64,000 nucleotides of DNA, from positions 124,001 to 188,000 of the forward strand of contig JBBCJU010000008.1 in the NCBI GenBank assembly GCA_037190145.1, in the 5' to 3' direction. Made by a program: the position numbers and the translations under genes. The notes below the pieces were generated by a model. That model saw only the letters and a list, made by a program, of their open reading frames with translations, did not search any database and was not told the origin of the DNA. The stretch is from 55-13 sp037190145. GTDB taxonomy: Bacteria > Armatimonadota > Fimbriimonadia > Fimbriimonadales > Fimbriimonadaceae. This document shows positions 24,933 through 33,966 of this stretch, in pieces (the first letter of the stretch is position 1; the number at the start of each line of letters is the position of its first letter).

Positions 24933-26293
24933 TTCTTCGCTCCAACTAGTTGGTCATCTGCGACAACTGCTGTAGAGATGCTTGGATGTCCGATAAGAGA
25001 ACCATCGATGCCGTAACCAGACTCTCCATGAACGACGGAGTCTAAGCCAGCCTTTTCGGTTGCTTCGCTAACTCGCAAGCCTATGGTGGCTTGGACGATC
25101 TTTGCCAGAATGAGCGTGCCGACCGCAGCGAACACGGCGACAACGCCAATCGCGATGAGCTGATTCATAATCAACTTGCCTCGACCACCATCAAGGACAA
25201 CACCGGGATTAATAGCAGGAGAGGCGAAGACGCCTGTCAAGACGGCTCCGACGAGTCCACCTACACCGTGTACACCAACCACATCTAGGGCATCGTCGTA
25301 GCCCAGTTTGTGCTTTAGGCTGATCGCCAGGTAGCAGATGGCACCTGCAGCCAGGCCAATTACGATTGCTGAGCCATAGCTTACGAAACCCGCAGCCGGG
25401 GTGATACCAACTAGACCGGCAACGAGACCAGAAGCCGCACCGATTGCCGATGCCTTACCGACCTTGATGTACTCGACCGCCATCCAAGCCAACATTCCGG
25501 CGGCTGCCGCAAGGTGTGTTGTCAAGAATGCGGAGACCGCAACTTCATTCATCGCCAGAGCAGAGCCCGCATTGAAGCCAAACCAACCAAACCAAAGCAT
25601 GCCTGCCCCGAGCAGGGTGAGGGTGATATTGTTGGGAATAATCTTGGACTCAGTTCGCTTGCCTAAGACATAGCATAAGGCCAGCGCAGAAACGCCGCTT
25701 GCCATATGCACAACGGTTCCGCCAGCAAAGTCTAGTGCGCCTAGTTTTAGCAGCCAGCCATCCGGGTTCCAAACCCAGCAAGCTACTGGTGCATAGACAA
25801 CGATTGACCAAAGGGTCATAAAAACAAGATAGCCACTGAACTTGATTCGCTCAGCGACAGCCCCAGAGATAAGAGCCGGAGTAATGATGGCAAACTTCAT
25901 TTGGAATAACATGAAGAGTGCCGCCGGTATTGTTTGAGTGCCGTACGGGGTGGTCATAGATATGCCGTTGCCCCACAGGTATTCCAAGCTTCCAATGAGT
26001 CCGTTGGATGACTTGCCAAAGGTAAGCGAGTAGCCAATCAGCACCCAGACGATGCTGACGACTCCCATCATGGCAAAGCTCAAAAGCATCGTGTTTAGCA
26101 CGTTCTTCTTGTGAACCATGCCCCCGTAGAAGAGAGCCAGAGCAGGTGTCATAAGAAGGACAAGGGCGGTAGCCACGATCATCCATGTGCTATCCCCTTT
26201 ATCAACCGCTGGTGCGGTTTCTGCAGCCCAAACGGGCAACGACAATCCTATTAGTGTACAAACGGAGAAAGTGCGTGCAAGGCGCAAATTCAA
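24929..26293 (-). CDS. amt: ammonium transporter
   Basis: A 454-residue Amt/MEP/Rh channel with a cleavable signal peptide (ending VWA-AETA), as in enterobacterial AmtB, and 11 predicted membrane helices. Signatures include LALFYGGMVHKKNVLNTM, DFAGGTVVHMASGVSAL (first pore His) and DALDVVGVHGVGGLVGAVLTGVFA (second pore His). The C-terminal cytoplasmic tail (RVSEATEKAGLDSVVHGESGYG) has the pattern that couples the subunits and contacts GlnK. No glnB/glnK is adjacent. It transports ammonium across the inner membrane. Confidence 0.96.
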   Translation of the reverse strand: MNLRLARTFSVCTLIGLSLPVWAAETAPAVDKGDSTWMIVATALVLLMTPALALFYGGMVHKKNVLNTMLLSFAMMGVVSIVWVLIGYSLTFGKSSNGLIGSLEYLWGNGISMTTPYGTQTIPAALFMLFQMKFAIITPALISGAVAERIKFSGYLVFMTLWSIVVYAPVACWVWNPDGWLLKLGALDFAGGTVVHMASGVSALALCYVLGKRTESKIIPNNITLTLLGAGMLWFGWFGFNAGSALAMNEVAVSAFLTTHLAAAAGMLAWMAVEYIKVGKASAIGAASGLVAGLVGITPAAGFVSYGSAIVIGLAAGAICYLAISLKHKLGYDDALDVVGVHGVGGLVGAVLTGVFASPAINPGVVLDGGRGKLIMNQLIAIGVVAVFAAVGTLILAKIVQATIGLRVSEATEKAGLDSVVHGESGYGIDGSLIGHPSISTAVVADDQLVGAKN

Positions 26294-26455
26294 CCTCCAA
26301 GGTTAAAAGATCTTTCCGCGCCTTTGCAGAGTTGGTATTAATTTTAACAAAGACTAGCCGAATATCCAAATCAAAAGCGTAGGAAGTGGAGCCAAATCGA
26401 CAAGCCGCGCTTTGTGTTACACTTCTATATCGTTTGGAGAAGGAAGAATCAATCG

Positions 26456-26701
26456 ATGCCCTATGTGATCGCTGAACCCTGTATTGGAGTCAAGGACAAG
26501 TCCTGTATGACCGTTTGCCCGGTCGATTGTATCTATGACGGGGATGAACAAGTCTATATAAATCCTGATGAATGCATTGACTGTGGACTCTGCGAACCAG
26601 AGTGCCCGGTAACCGCAATTTTCGTTGATACCGATGTTCCACCTCAATGGCGAAGCTTCATCGAGAAAAACAGAATTGAAGGTGGAAAGCTCGCCGGTTA
26701 A
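26456..26701 (+). CDS. 7Fe ferredoxin ([3Fe-4S][4Fe-4S])
   Basis: An 81-residue electron carrier. The first cluster motif is CIGVKDKSCMTVCPVDC, where the second Cys of a 4Fe motif is replaced by Val, as in Bacillus-type 7Fe ferredoxins. The second is CIDCGLCEPECPV. The C-terminal ...VPPQWRSFIEKN matches the family. The ATG at 26456 is chosen because AAGGAAG lies upstream and the conserved MPYVIAEPCIG begins there. It runs to within 4 bases of the convergent PilZ-like gene. Confidence 0.93.
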   Translation: MPYVIAEPCIGVKDKSCMTVCPVDCIYDGDEQVYINPDECIDCGLCEPECPVTAIFVDTDVPPQWRSFIEKNRIEGGKLAG

Positions 26702-27330
26702 GCGGCCTGCGCGGGAGCTTTTGAAGCTCCCAACACCAATCTAAGCCACATTGCCTTAGAGAGACGGTCCTCAAATTGAATTTCGAAGCCGATGCGATAA
26801 GCATCGCGTTCTACGGTGTCTTGGCGGCAGTACCGAACCATTCCGACACACTCGACCGCCGCGAAAGGACCTCTTACCGCTAACCTAGTTTTTGCAAAGC
26901 GGGGAACTTCGTCGTAAGTGAGAATGCCTAGTCCATTGGCCGAAATATCTACTGCTTCTGCCTGAACGGGTGTGCCGTCTCCTCGATGGACTGAAACGGT
27001 AATGCCATTTGCTTGATATCGAGCTTCTTGCCCAGGGGTAGACAGTGTTGGTTCGCCAGAAATATCAAGCGTTAACATGTTCCCGTGAACATCTATTGCA
27101 TCGCAAGGAAAACTTACGGTGGCATGCTCAATGGATGCCTCAACATTAAAACGATCTTGAGTAGCGACAATGGGTTTCCCCTTAAGCTCTACTTTGATTC
27201 TGTCAACCGTCACTTGCCGAACCCAACCTGAAAAAAACTTAAGGTCGCTTATCCTCTGAAGGCGGCACCGAGTGCCATGAAGTTCTTGTACCGTGAATGA
27301 TTTTATGCGGCCTTCAGGAAATTCCGCCAT
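26698..27330 (-). CDS. PilZ-like protein, second of a tandem pair
   Basis: A 210-residue protein with an N-terminal ~95-residue beta domain (GTRCRLQRISDLKFFSGWVRQVTVDRIKVEL), then a PilZ-like domain (YQANGITVSVHRGDGTPVQAEAVDISANGLGIL, ending GFEIQF). The basic RxxxR element is weak, so cyclic-di-GMP binding is uncertain. The layout resembles YcgR-type proteins with an extra N-terminal barrel. It is clearly a paralogue of the gene before it and overlaps it by 28 bases. A GAGGGGG ribosome-binding site lies inside the upstream gene. Function beyond family is unknown. Confidence 0.75.
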   Translation of the reverse strand: MAEFPEGRIKSFTVQELHGTRCRLQRISDLKFFSGWVRQVTVDRIKVELKGKPIVATQDRFNVEASIEHATVSFPCDAIDVHGNMLTLDISGEPTLSTPGQEARYQANGITVSVHRGDGTPVQAEAVDISANGLGILTYDEVPRFAKTRLAVRGPFAAVECVGMVRYCRQDTVERDAYRIGFEIQFEDRLSKAMWLRLVLGASKAPAQAA

Positions 27331-27959
27331 ACTGCCCCCTCTAGTCTCCCAAAGCCATGCAACTTAAGCCCAGACTTATACATATCTGGTGCGACTTTTG
27401 ATCTTACGCTATAACGAATTTCGGCTTCAATTTCCAAGCTCCGCATCTGTGCATCTATCTTTAATCGCACAATTTCTCCACGCTTGAAAGGTTCGGGGCC
27501 CAAAACTCCCGCCCCTGATTCAGATACATCAGACAAGAACGTGTTCTGTGAGGAGCCATCCGCTCGAATAACTTCAGCAACGCACCCATCCGTTGCCAAT
27601 CTAACTTCTTCGGTAGGTGGTTGATACTCCAGTTGACTCACTAACCGAAAACTATAAGAAGCTTCAGGGAACTCTAGGATGTTCGCCTGGCTATTCTCGT
27701 TAAGTTGAATGTTTGAAGATCGAAACAATTCCAGCCCATCAACTCCTACAAAGTCGGCGATGAACCTTGCGTTCGCAAGTGGGCTTGCCGCATGGAAAAT
27801 AAACCTATCTCCTCGTTGAAGATAGTTCTCAGTCGAAGAACGCACAGACAGATTGTTCAGCGAAAAGTGATTGATCCAACCGTTCATCAGTTTGGAATCA
27901 GAAAACCGCTGGAACCGCGTGCGTGTCCCTACAAAATCCGTAACGGAAGAGTGCCCCAT
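27303..27959 (-). CDS. PilZ-like protein, first of a tandem pair
   Basis: A 218-residue paralogue of the following gene, sharing the N-terminal pattern FVGTRTRFQRFSDSKLMNGWI and the C-terminal PilZ-like section (GCVAEVIRADGSSQNTFLSDVSESGAGVL ... DMYKSGLKLHGF). The N-terminal part is a separate beta domain. There is no membrane segment. The DVSESGAG motif corresponds to the D/NxSxxG of PilZ, but the arginine motif is not obvious, so binding of the nucleotide should not be assumed. The divergent neighbour is the GbsR-type regulator. Confidence 0.75.
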   Translation of the reverse strand: MGHSSVTDFVGTRTRFQRFSDSKLMNGWINHFSLNNLSVRSSTENYLQRGDRFIFHAASPLANARFIADFVGVDGLELFRSSNIQLNENSQANILEFPEASYSFRLVSQLEYQPPTEEVRLATDGCVAEVIRADGSSQNTFLSDVSESGAGVLGPEPFKRGEIVRLKIDAQMRSLEIEAEIRYSVRSKVAPDMYKSGLKLHGFGRLEGAVWRNFLKAA

Positions 27960-28032
27960 CCTTGCGTTAGACCGATAGATATTATTGGTGAGTGGAAGAA
28001 AATCCGTAGGTTAGATACACTGGGAAGAAGCG

Positions 28033-28581
28033 ATGTCGTCAAAAGCTGAAGCCGCAGTTGATCCTAACCTAGTAGAGGCACAGGACCAGTTCATTCTGGA
28101 GTGGGGCCGAATGAGCTCTAGTTGGGGAATCAACCGAACGATGGCGCAGATTCACGCTCTTTTATTTGTCACAGGTATCCCCCTTGAAGTGAACGAGATC
28201 ATGGATAGACTTCAGATTAGTCGTGGCAATGCCTCGATGAATCTAAGGGAGTTGATGGATTGGGGAATTGTGCGTCGATTCCGCCGTCCCGGTGATCGTA
28301 AGGACACGTACATCAGTGAGACGGACCCCTACCAGATGTTTATTCGAGTGGTCCGAGAGCGGAAGAGACGGGAGATTGATCCAACAACGGATGCTATCCG
28401 AGAGTGTTTGCAACGAGTCCCATCAGCTGATCCCTCCGGGCAAGCAAACACGATGAAGGTTCGCCTCCAGGCTCTTCTTGAAATATTTGACCTTCTAGAT
28501 GCAGCTTACAAAGAAGTCTTTGGGGCAGATCGCTCCTTAGGCGAAATGCGTGAACTTTTAAGCAGATCTGAAGAGCGTTAA
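28033..28581 (+). CDS. GbsR-type MarR-family transcriptional regulator
   Basis: A 182-residue winged-helix protein. It has ILEWGRMSSSWGINRTMAQIHALLFVTGIPLEVNEIMDRLQISRGNASMNLRELMDWGIVRRF, matching GbsR/OpuCR-like regulators that in Bacillus respond to choline or glycine betaine. The C-terminal ~60 residues form a helical dimer domain. It overlaps the convergent nhaA end by 4 bases. A link to salt or osmotic stress is suggested by the neighbouring Na+/H+ antiporter, but that is inference. Confidence 0.85.
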   Translation: MSSKAEAAVDPNLVEAQDQFILEWGRMSSSWGINRTMAQIHALLFVTGIPLEVNEIMDRLQISRGNASMNLRELMDWGIVRRFRRPGDRKDTYISETDPYQMFIRVVRERKRREIDPTTDAIRECLQRVPSADPSGQANTMKVRLQALLEIFDLLDAAYKEVFGADRSLGEMRELLSRSEER

Positions 28582-29912
28582 CTTTCGACTTTCAGACGTG
28601 TACTCTTCTTTAGAAGCAGAAATCCACATGTGCCTGCAACGAGAGATGCAGCCAGAATTCCCATTTTGGCTGTTTCTACATGCTGTACATCTTTGAAAGC
28701 TAGTTCAGTAATGAAGAGCGACATGGTGAAGCCAATTCCTGCCAATACACCCACTCCCGTCATTTGTCGCCAGCCCACCCGAGCAGGTAAAGATGCAATA
28801 CCAGCCTTCACAGCTAGCCAGGCGGCAAGGACAACGCCTAGCGGCTTACCTACTAGCAATCCGAACAGGATGCCAAGTCCAACCGGGTCTGAGAAAGCTG
28901 ATATAGAATCGGCGCGGAAGGCAACCCCTGCATTTGCAAGGGCAAAGACTGGCATGATGCAAAAACTTACGAACGGCTGAAGACCATGCTCTATCCTCTG
29001 GAGTGGCATTTGTGCCTTTTCGCAAGCCTCTTCCAAAACGTGAACCGCCGCCTGTTGATCTTCGTTCATCAGGGTCCGATCCTTAGAATCAGAAGCCTTA
29101 TCAAACTCTTGCAAAGCGCTGTTCGCTTCTTCTGAAAACTCCTTAGGAACCAGATGTACCCGCGTTGGAATAGTCATCGCCAAGAGAACACCGGCGACCG
29201 TTGCGTGGATGCCAGACTTAAGGAAAAGAACCCAAAGCACGATCCCAGGAATGATGTACAAGGCTGGGTTCCTAGCTCCCAAGCGGTTTAGGACTCCGAG
29301 TCCCGCCAGGATTGCAAACCCACCTCCCACGAGTGCCCACTTAATCTCTTCTGAGTAGAAGATAGCAATGACCAAGACTGCACCGATATCGTCTACGATA
29401 GCGACCGCAGCTAGGAAGACTTTGAGAGCAAGGGGAACTCGGGAACCCAGCAGATTGAGAACGCCGAGCGCGAACGCAATATCTGTAGCCATTGGAATGC
29501 CCCAACCACGGCTTCCATCACCACCTCGCGTGAAAATTACATAAAGAAGGGCCGGTACAACCATGCCGCCGATCGCCGAAACAATTGGCAATGTGGCTTT
29601 TCTAACCGAAGCCAGTTCACCGATAAGAATCTCACGCTTTATCTCTAGTCCGACCAGGAAAAAGAATACGGCCATTAGGCCATCGTTGATCCATAGCAGG
29701 ATGGGCTTTTCTAGCACAAAGGAGCCGAATCGCAGAGAAAAAACTGTCTGCCAAGTGGAGAAATAGCTTTGCCCCCACGGTGAGTTTGCCCAAACAAGCG
29801 CAACGACCGCTGCAATCATCAATACGATGCCACTACTGGCCTCGTTATTGATGAACTTAGAAAAGGGACGTAGAAAGCGATCTTTTAGCGGTTTCACCGC
29901 ATGGGTTGCCAT
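28578..29912 (-). CDS. nhaA: Na+/H+ antiporter NhaA
   Basis: A 444-residue inner-membrane antiporter that expels Na+ in exchange for protons. Diagnostic blocks are WANSPWGQSYFSTW, WINDGLMAVFFFLVGLEIKREIL, GWGIPMATDIAFALGVL and FLAAVAIVDDIGAVLVIAIFYS (the two transport aspartates). SGIHATVAGVLLAMTIP and GFTMSLFITELAF are also present. An insert of about 60 polar residues in the middle (EFSEEANSALQEFDKASDSKDRTLM region) is a cytoplasmic loop seen in many longer NhaA proteins. Single gene, convergent with the GbsR-type regulator. Confidence 0.96.
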   Translation of the reverse strand: MATHAVKPLKDRFLRPFSKFINNEASSGIVLMIAAVVALVWANSPWGQSYFSTWQTVFSLRFGSFVLEKPILLWINDGLMAVFFFLVGLEIKREILIGELASVRKATLPIVSAIGGMVVPALLYVIFTRGGDGSRGWGIPMATDIAFALGVLNLLGSRVPLALKVFLAAVAIVDDIGAVLVIAIFYSEEIKWALVGGGFAILAGLGVLNRLGARNPALYIIPGIVLWVLFLKSGIHATVAGVLLAMTIPTRVHLVPKEFSEEANSALQEFDKASDSKDRTLMNEDQQAAVHVLEEACEKAQMPLQRIEHGLQPFVSFCIMPVFALANAGVAFRADSISAFSDPVGLGILFGLLVGKPLGVVLAAWLAVKAGIASLPARVGWRQMTGVGVLAGIGFTMSLFITELAFKDVQHVETAKMGILAASLVAGTCGFLLLKKSTRLKVES

Positions 29913-29940
29913 CCTCAGATAAGCCTACCTTTAGCTTCCT

Positions 29941-30603
29941 CTAAATTCGTTGAGTAAGCAGCTTACTGGTTCTATTGGCTAAATCCAGAGATATGTTCTT
30001 CTGAGGGCCGACAATGAAGAACTCAAATTTTCGCTCTCGCCAACGTACTCCCCGATCAATTGCGGCAGGTGTTCCGGTCTGCAATGTCACTGGTGTCCCC
30101 TCCAACCTAATACCGCGATCATCTGCCCGCACATTTACATGATAGGTATCCCCGTGGACGCGGTAGTCAAAACAGCATCGCTGTTTGCCCTCGTGAACAA
30201 GGAAAAGTTGAGCGTCGGATCCCAGATCCATCACCGGAATATCCATTCCAAGTCTTTGTTTAGCCCATTGAGTCGCCTCAAATGGGTTGCTTGTATAGAT
30301 CTCTACCCGCGTGGGCTGAGGTTGTAAGAACCAGACTCCAGCGATGATCGTCGCAACTAGTCCAGCCGACCACGCAATCCTTGGAATCCATGACTTCTTG
30401 GTTGGTTGGACAGGCAACAGCCGACTGAGGCGCTCTAAGGGGACTTCTTCTGCCTGACCAACGTTTCGAACGGTTACCAGAAAATTCTTTAAGCCGTTCA
30501 GTTCTTGTCGAGCCGAGGGGTTATTCGCCAGTTCATGTTCGGCTACCCGCATCTCAGCTTCGCTTAGGCTTTGGTCAAGGTAAGCCTGCCAATTCACCTT
30601 CAT
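29941..30603 (-). CDS. probable membrane-anchored anti-sigma factor
   Basis: A 220-residue protein. The N-terminal helical part (VNWQAYLDQSLSEAEMRVAEHELANNPSARQEL) has the layout of an anti-sigma domain without the zinc-binding His/Cys. One membrane helix follows (WIPRIAWSAGLVATIIAGVWFL, residues ~80-100), then a ~110-residue extracytoplasmic domain. Its ATG overlaps the stop of the sigma factor gene as ATGA, the classic sign of a sigma/anti-sigma pair. The frame extends upstream to 30639, but MKVNW at 30603 is preferred. Signal sensed is unknown. Confidence 0.75.
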   Translation of the reverse strand: MKVNWQAYLDQSLSEAEMRVAEHELANNPSARQELNGLKNFLVTVRNVGQAEEVPLERLSRLLPVQPTKKSWIPRIAWSAGLVATIIAGVWFLQPQPTRVEIYTSNPFEATQWAKQRLGMDIPVMDLGSDAQLFLVHEGKQRCCFDYRVHGDTYHVNVRADDRGIRLEGTPVTLQTGTPAAIDRGVRWRERKFEFFIVGPQKNISLDLANRTSKLLTQRI

Positions 30604-31103
30604 CGGAGTTCGCCCTCCAATTGCACTAAACCAGCACACCGATCCCTCAACTTTGCTCTAGCTCTGAATAAACGAGAACGCACTGTGCCGATAGGAATTT
30701 CCAGTGCATCAGCGGCATCTTCATAGCTGATTTCCTCGACATCACAAAGTTGAATAATCATTCGATGCTCTTCGCTCAGGTTATCGAGCTCGCGCATCAA
30801 TGTCTCAGCATCAACCCGCCAGTGGACCTCATCCCAGAAGGATTCAACCTCACCGTCAACCTCATCTAGCAATACTGTGGGCCGTGCTTGCTCTTTACGG
30901 ACCAACGTATTGAACTCATTGCGCAGAATCTTTATCAGCCAACTGCGCAGGTGCCTTCCATCGAACGAATGCTTGAACTTGATCGCGGCATAAATGGTTT
31001 GACCGACAAGATCCTCCGCGGTATCAGTGGATTTGGCAAGGCGTTTTGCAACTCGGTACAGAACTGGAAGTTCATCTTGTAACCGAGCCTCAAAGTCACG
31101 CAT
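30600..31103 (-). CDS. ECF RNA polymerase sigma factor
   Basis: Region 2 reads DELPVLYRVAKRLAKSTDTAEDLVGQTIYAAIKFKHSFDGRHLRSWLIKILRNEF, and region 4 reads LSEEHRMIIQLCDVEEISYEDAADALEIPIGTVRSRLFRARAKLR. The two are separated by a short acidic linker. About 167 residues from the ATG at 31103, which is a normal length; the frame extends to 31193. It directs core polymerase to a stress or envelope regulon and is coupled to the downstream anti-sigma gene by ATGA. The target promoter motif cannot be deduced, although such pairs are usually autoregulated. Confidence 0.92.
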   Translation of the reverse strand: MRDFEARLQDELPVLYRVAKRLAKSTDTAEDLVGQTIYAAIKFKHSFDGRHLRSWLIKILRNEFNTLVRKEQARPTVLLDEVDGEVESFWDEVHWRVDAETLMRELDNLSEEHRMIIQLCDVEEISYEDAADALEIPIGTVRSRLFRARAKLRDRCAGLVQLEGELR

Positions 31104-31258
31104 AGCTATTATCGATTCCTTATTGAGGAAATCGACCACTCTCCCATGATACAGCGGAGCGCCAACTATTCTTGTTCGAAACGAAGAGACCATTTGGTGG
31201 AAGCATTAGTCGTAAGGCAATTAAGCTCCACCAGGTTCCCACTCCTTCGCTAAAAGGC

Positions 31259-31828
31259 CTAATTCTCCCGATAAGGGCGACCGAATTGGGTGACAGACGG
31301 TGTTTTTGAGAAGTCGAATTTTTGAAGGGGCTTGCGTGTGGCTTTGGCTAAAAATCCATTCAAATCCTTTAGCCAGTAGCCGGAAAATCCTTGCCATTCT
31401 TTGACAATTTTTCCAGAAGAGTCTATCTCAACAATTGCGGGCGAGCTTTCGATCTTGTATTTGTAGACCAATTCGTTTTTTGGATCTAGCAGTAGTTTGT
31501 AGGGAGGGTTTATCTCCGCATTCCAGGATCTTGCCCGATTTTGATCCACGTTGATTACGCCAAAGAACTTTGCGTGATTGTTGGGATAGTAGGCCCGGAT
31601 CATACGGTGAATAGTATTCATCGCTTCGTTATTCACGGGGTCCCCGTCCCGGATGAAGTAGAGAAAGACGACTCCTTCACCACGTAAATCTTTTAGGCTA
31701 AGCCGTTTTCCTTCAATGGATGGGATCAAGAATTCTGGAGCTTGTTCGCCCGGTGTGAGGCCCTGATAGCCGGTTGCCAAAATCGCCATGGTGGCTGCAG
31801 ATATAGATAACACAAGTTTCCAACGCAT
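31259..31828 (-). CDS. exported AhpC/TlpA-like thioredoxin-fold protein lacking redox cysteines
   Basis: A 189-residue protein with a signal peptide (VLSISAATMAILATGYQG). The fold pattern is clear: PGEQAPEFLIPSIEGKRLSLKDLRGEGVVFLYFI, then YKLLLDPKNELVYKYKIESSPAIVEIDSSGKIV with the cis-Pro in SSPA. At the place of the usual WCxxC or peroxidatic Cys it has RDGDPVNNEAM, and the mature protein contains no Cys. It therefore cannot act as a thiol oxidoreductase and may be a binding or chaperone-like derivative. Neighbours give no clear clue. Confidence 0.8.
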   Translation of the reverse strand: MRWKLVLSISAATMAILATGYQGLTPGEQAPEFLIPSIEGKRLSLKDLRGEGVVFLYFIRDGDPVNNEAMNTIHRMIRAYYPNNHAKFFGVINVDQNRARSWNAEINPPYKLLLDPKNELVYKYKIESSPAIVEIDSSGKIVKEWQGFSGYWLKDLNGFLAKATRKPLQKFDFSKTPSVTQFGRPYREN

Positions 31829-31980
31829 ATTTTTCCCCGTCAGAAGAGGATGTTCCGTTCATGCTATTCGGCGTTGTCGGCATTTTTGCGGTGCTTATGA
31901 GACCTACAAGCTCGAGGAAAGTACATCGCAGTTAGGTTCGGAGTAATGTAGAGAGTCGGAAACTCGTTTCCCTAATCTCC

Positions 31981-33924
31981 ATGTCCAAATCAAAACTGGT
32001 CGAACAAGTTGCAGAGAAGTTGAAGAAACTTCCTGGCCAGCCAGGTTGCTACATTTACCGAAATGAGAAAGGGGAGGTGCTTTATGTCGGAAAGGCAATC
32101 AACCTTAAGAATCGAGTTCGGAGCTACTTCCAAGAATCGACTCGCCACGGACTGAGGATTGCTAGATTGGTGAGCAAAGTTCGAGACATTGAATGGATCG
32201 TGGTTGATTCAGAGGTCGAGGCTCTAGTTCTGGAATGCAATCTGATCAAAGAGCATCGTCCTCCTTACAATGTTCGCCTGCGAGATGATAAGAGTTATCC
32301 GTATATAACGGTCACTAAAGAGAAATTTCCTCGGGTGATGTTTACGAGGCGGGTTCGTAAAGATGGAGGCAAGTACTATGGGCCGTATACGTCCGCGTTT
32401 AGCGTTCGAGACACCCTTCAACTCCTCCACAAAGTGTTCCCTCTCATTCCATGCGGCAAGTCGTGGAGTGGGCAACGAGTTCAAAGCCCATGCCTCTACT
32501 ACCATTTAGGTCGATGTCTAGGGCCATGCGCGGGGCTATCGGATTCTGGGGAGTATCAGGAGGTCATCAAAAAAGTTGACCGTTTCTTGCAAGGGAAGGA
32601 AGAAGGGATCGTAAATGATCTTCGGGCCGATATGAATACGGCGGCCGAGAACCTGGATTTTGAGCGAGCGGCCAAGCTCCGCGACCAAATCTCTGCGATA
32701 GAAACTCTCATGCAGCGGCAGAAAGTTTTAAGCGGAGACCGAACAGATCAGGATGTTATAGCGGTCGTTAAAGACGAACGCGGAGCTGCCATTCAGATGC
32801 TGTATGTACGCGGTGGAAAATTGATTGGCCAACGTCAATTTATCTTGGATGGAGCGGGTGAGGTGCCAACTGGCGAGGCGGTCCAGGAATTTGTGAAGCA
32901 GTACTACACGGATGCCCCCGAGGTTCCACGAGAGATTCTTCTTCCAGTTGAGATTGAGGAGCGAAACATTGTCCAGACTTGGTTACGGCAAAGGAAGGGA
33001 TCGGCGGTTACCGTAGAGGTGCCTCAAGGTGGCGAAAAACTGAGGCTGATCGATCTTGCCGCAAACAATGCGGAACAAGCTCTTTCAACAATGTCGATGG
33101 AATTGGCTCAGAAAGAAGCTTGGGCGGAGGATGCTATGGCGCAACTTCAAGAAGCGGTTGGTTTGCCAACGCTGCCCATACGCATTGAGGGCTATGACAT
33201 CTCGAATATCCAAGGTACTGCGCCAGTGGGGTCTATGGTGGTCACCGAAGGGGGTGAGCCAGCGAAAGCTGAGTATCGACGCTTTAAGGTGCGGTGGCAT
33301 CCTGAAAGTCCGAACGATTTCGCCATGATGCATGAGGTCATCACAAGGCGATTGCGTGCCTATGTAGATGGCGATGAAAAGTTCTCGAAGCTCCCCGACC
33401 TCATCATGATTGATGGTGGCAAAGGTCAACTTGGAGCCGCGCTAAAGGCAAGGGACGAGCTCGGTTTAACCGTTCCAATGGTCGGACTCGCAAAACGACA
33501 CGAGCTTTTGTATATCCCTGAAGCTATTGGAGGGGGCCAAGAAACCGAGCCATTGCCATTGGATCATGAAGAACCAGTGAAGGCACGCTCGAGGCCTTAC
33601 GCCTTCACTGGGGTATCTGAAAACTATTCTTACAGGGATATAGAACTACCGCTTAACTCCCCTGGCCTGTTGATCTTGCGAAAGCTTCGTGATGAGGCGC
33701 ATCGCTTTGCATTGTCATTCCATAGAAAAATCCGTGACAAGCGTATGACGGGTAGTGCGGTGGAAGAGATACCCGGCATTGGCCCGAGGCGTCGCAGACT
33801 TCTTCTCCGCACCTTTGGTTCGGTAGAAGGGATTCGTAGAGCGACCATTGACGAGCTAGCTGCCGTTCCAACCATGACTCGCAAACTTGCAGAACAGGTT
33901 AATGAGTATCTTCGAGAAGGATGA
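31981..33924 (+). CDS. uvrC: excinuclease ABC subunit C
   Basis: UvrC makes both incisions around DNA lesions in nucleotide excision repair. The 647-residue protein has the GIY-YIG nuclease at the N-terminus (LPGQPGCYIYRNEKGEVLYVGKAINLKNRVRSYF), a Cys-rich Fe-S-like region (PCLYYHLGRCLGPCAG) and the UvrB-binding UVR motif (ENLDFERAAKLRDQI). The RNase H-like domain (RIEGYDISNIQGTAPVGSMVV ... LIMIDGGKGQL) and C-terminal tandem HhH motifs (EEIPGIGPRRRRLLLRTFGSVEGI) follow. Full length, certain. uvrA and uvrB are not in the window. Confidence 0.97.
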   Translation: MSKSKLVEQVAEKLKKLPGQPGCYIYRNEKGEVLYVGKAINLKNRVRSYFQESTRHGLRIARLVSKVRDIEWIVVDSEVEALVLECNLIKEHRPPYNVRLRDDKSYPYITVTKEKFPRVMFTRRVRKDGGKYYGPYTSAFSVRDTLQLLHKVFPLIPCGKSWSGQRVQSPCLYYHLGRCLGPCAGLSDSGEYQEVIKKVDRFLQGKEEGIVNDLRADMNTAAENLDFERAAKLRDQISAIETLMQRQKVLSGDRTDQDVIAVVKDERGAAIQMLYVRGGKLIGQRQFILDGAGEVPTGEAVQEFVKQYYTDAPEVPREILLPVEIEERNIVQTWLRQRKGSAVTVEVPQGGEKLRLIDLAANNAEQALSTMSMELAQKEAWAEDAMAQLQEAVGLPTLPIRIEGYDISNIQGTAPVGSMVVTEGGEPAKAEYRRFKVRWHPESPNDFAMMHEVITRRLRAYVDGDEKFSKLPDLIMIDGGKGQLGAALKARDELGLTVPMVGLAKRHELLYIPEAIGGGQETEPLPLDHEEPVKARSRPYAFTGVSENYSYRDIELPLNSPGLLILRKLRDEAHRFALSFHRKIRDKRMTGSAVEEIPGIGPRRRRLLLRTFGSVEGIRRATIDELAAVPTMTRKLAEQVNEYLREG

Positions 33925-33966
33925 ACCTTTGTTGCGACGGGTACTGTCAAAGAAAAGAAGTCAAAG

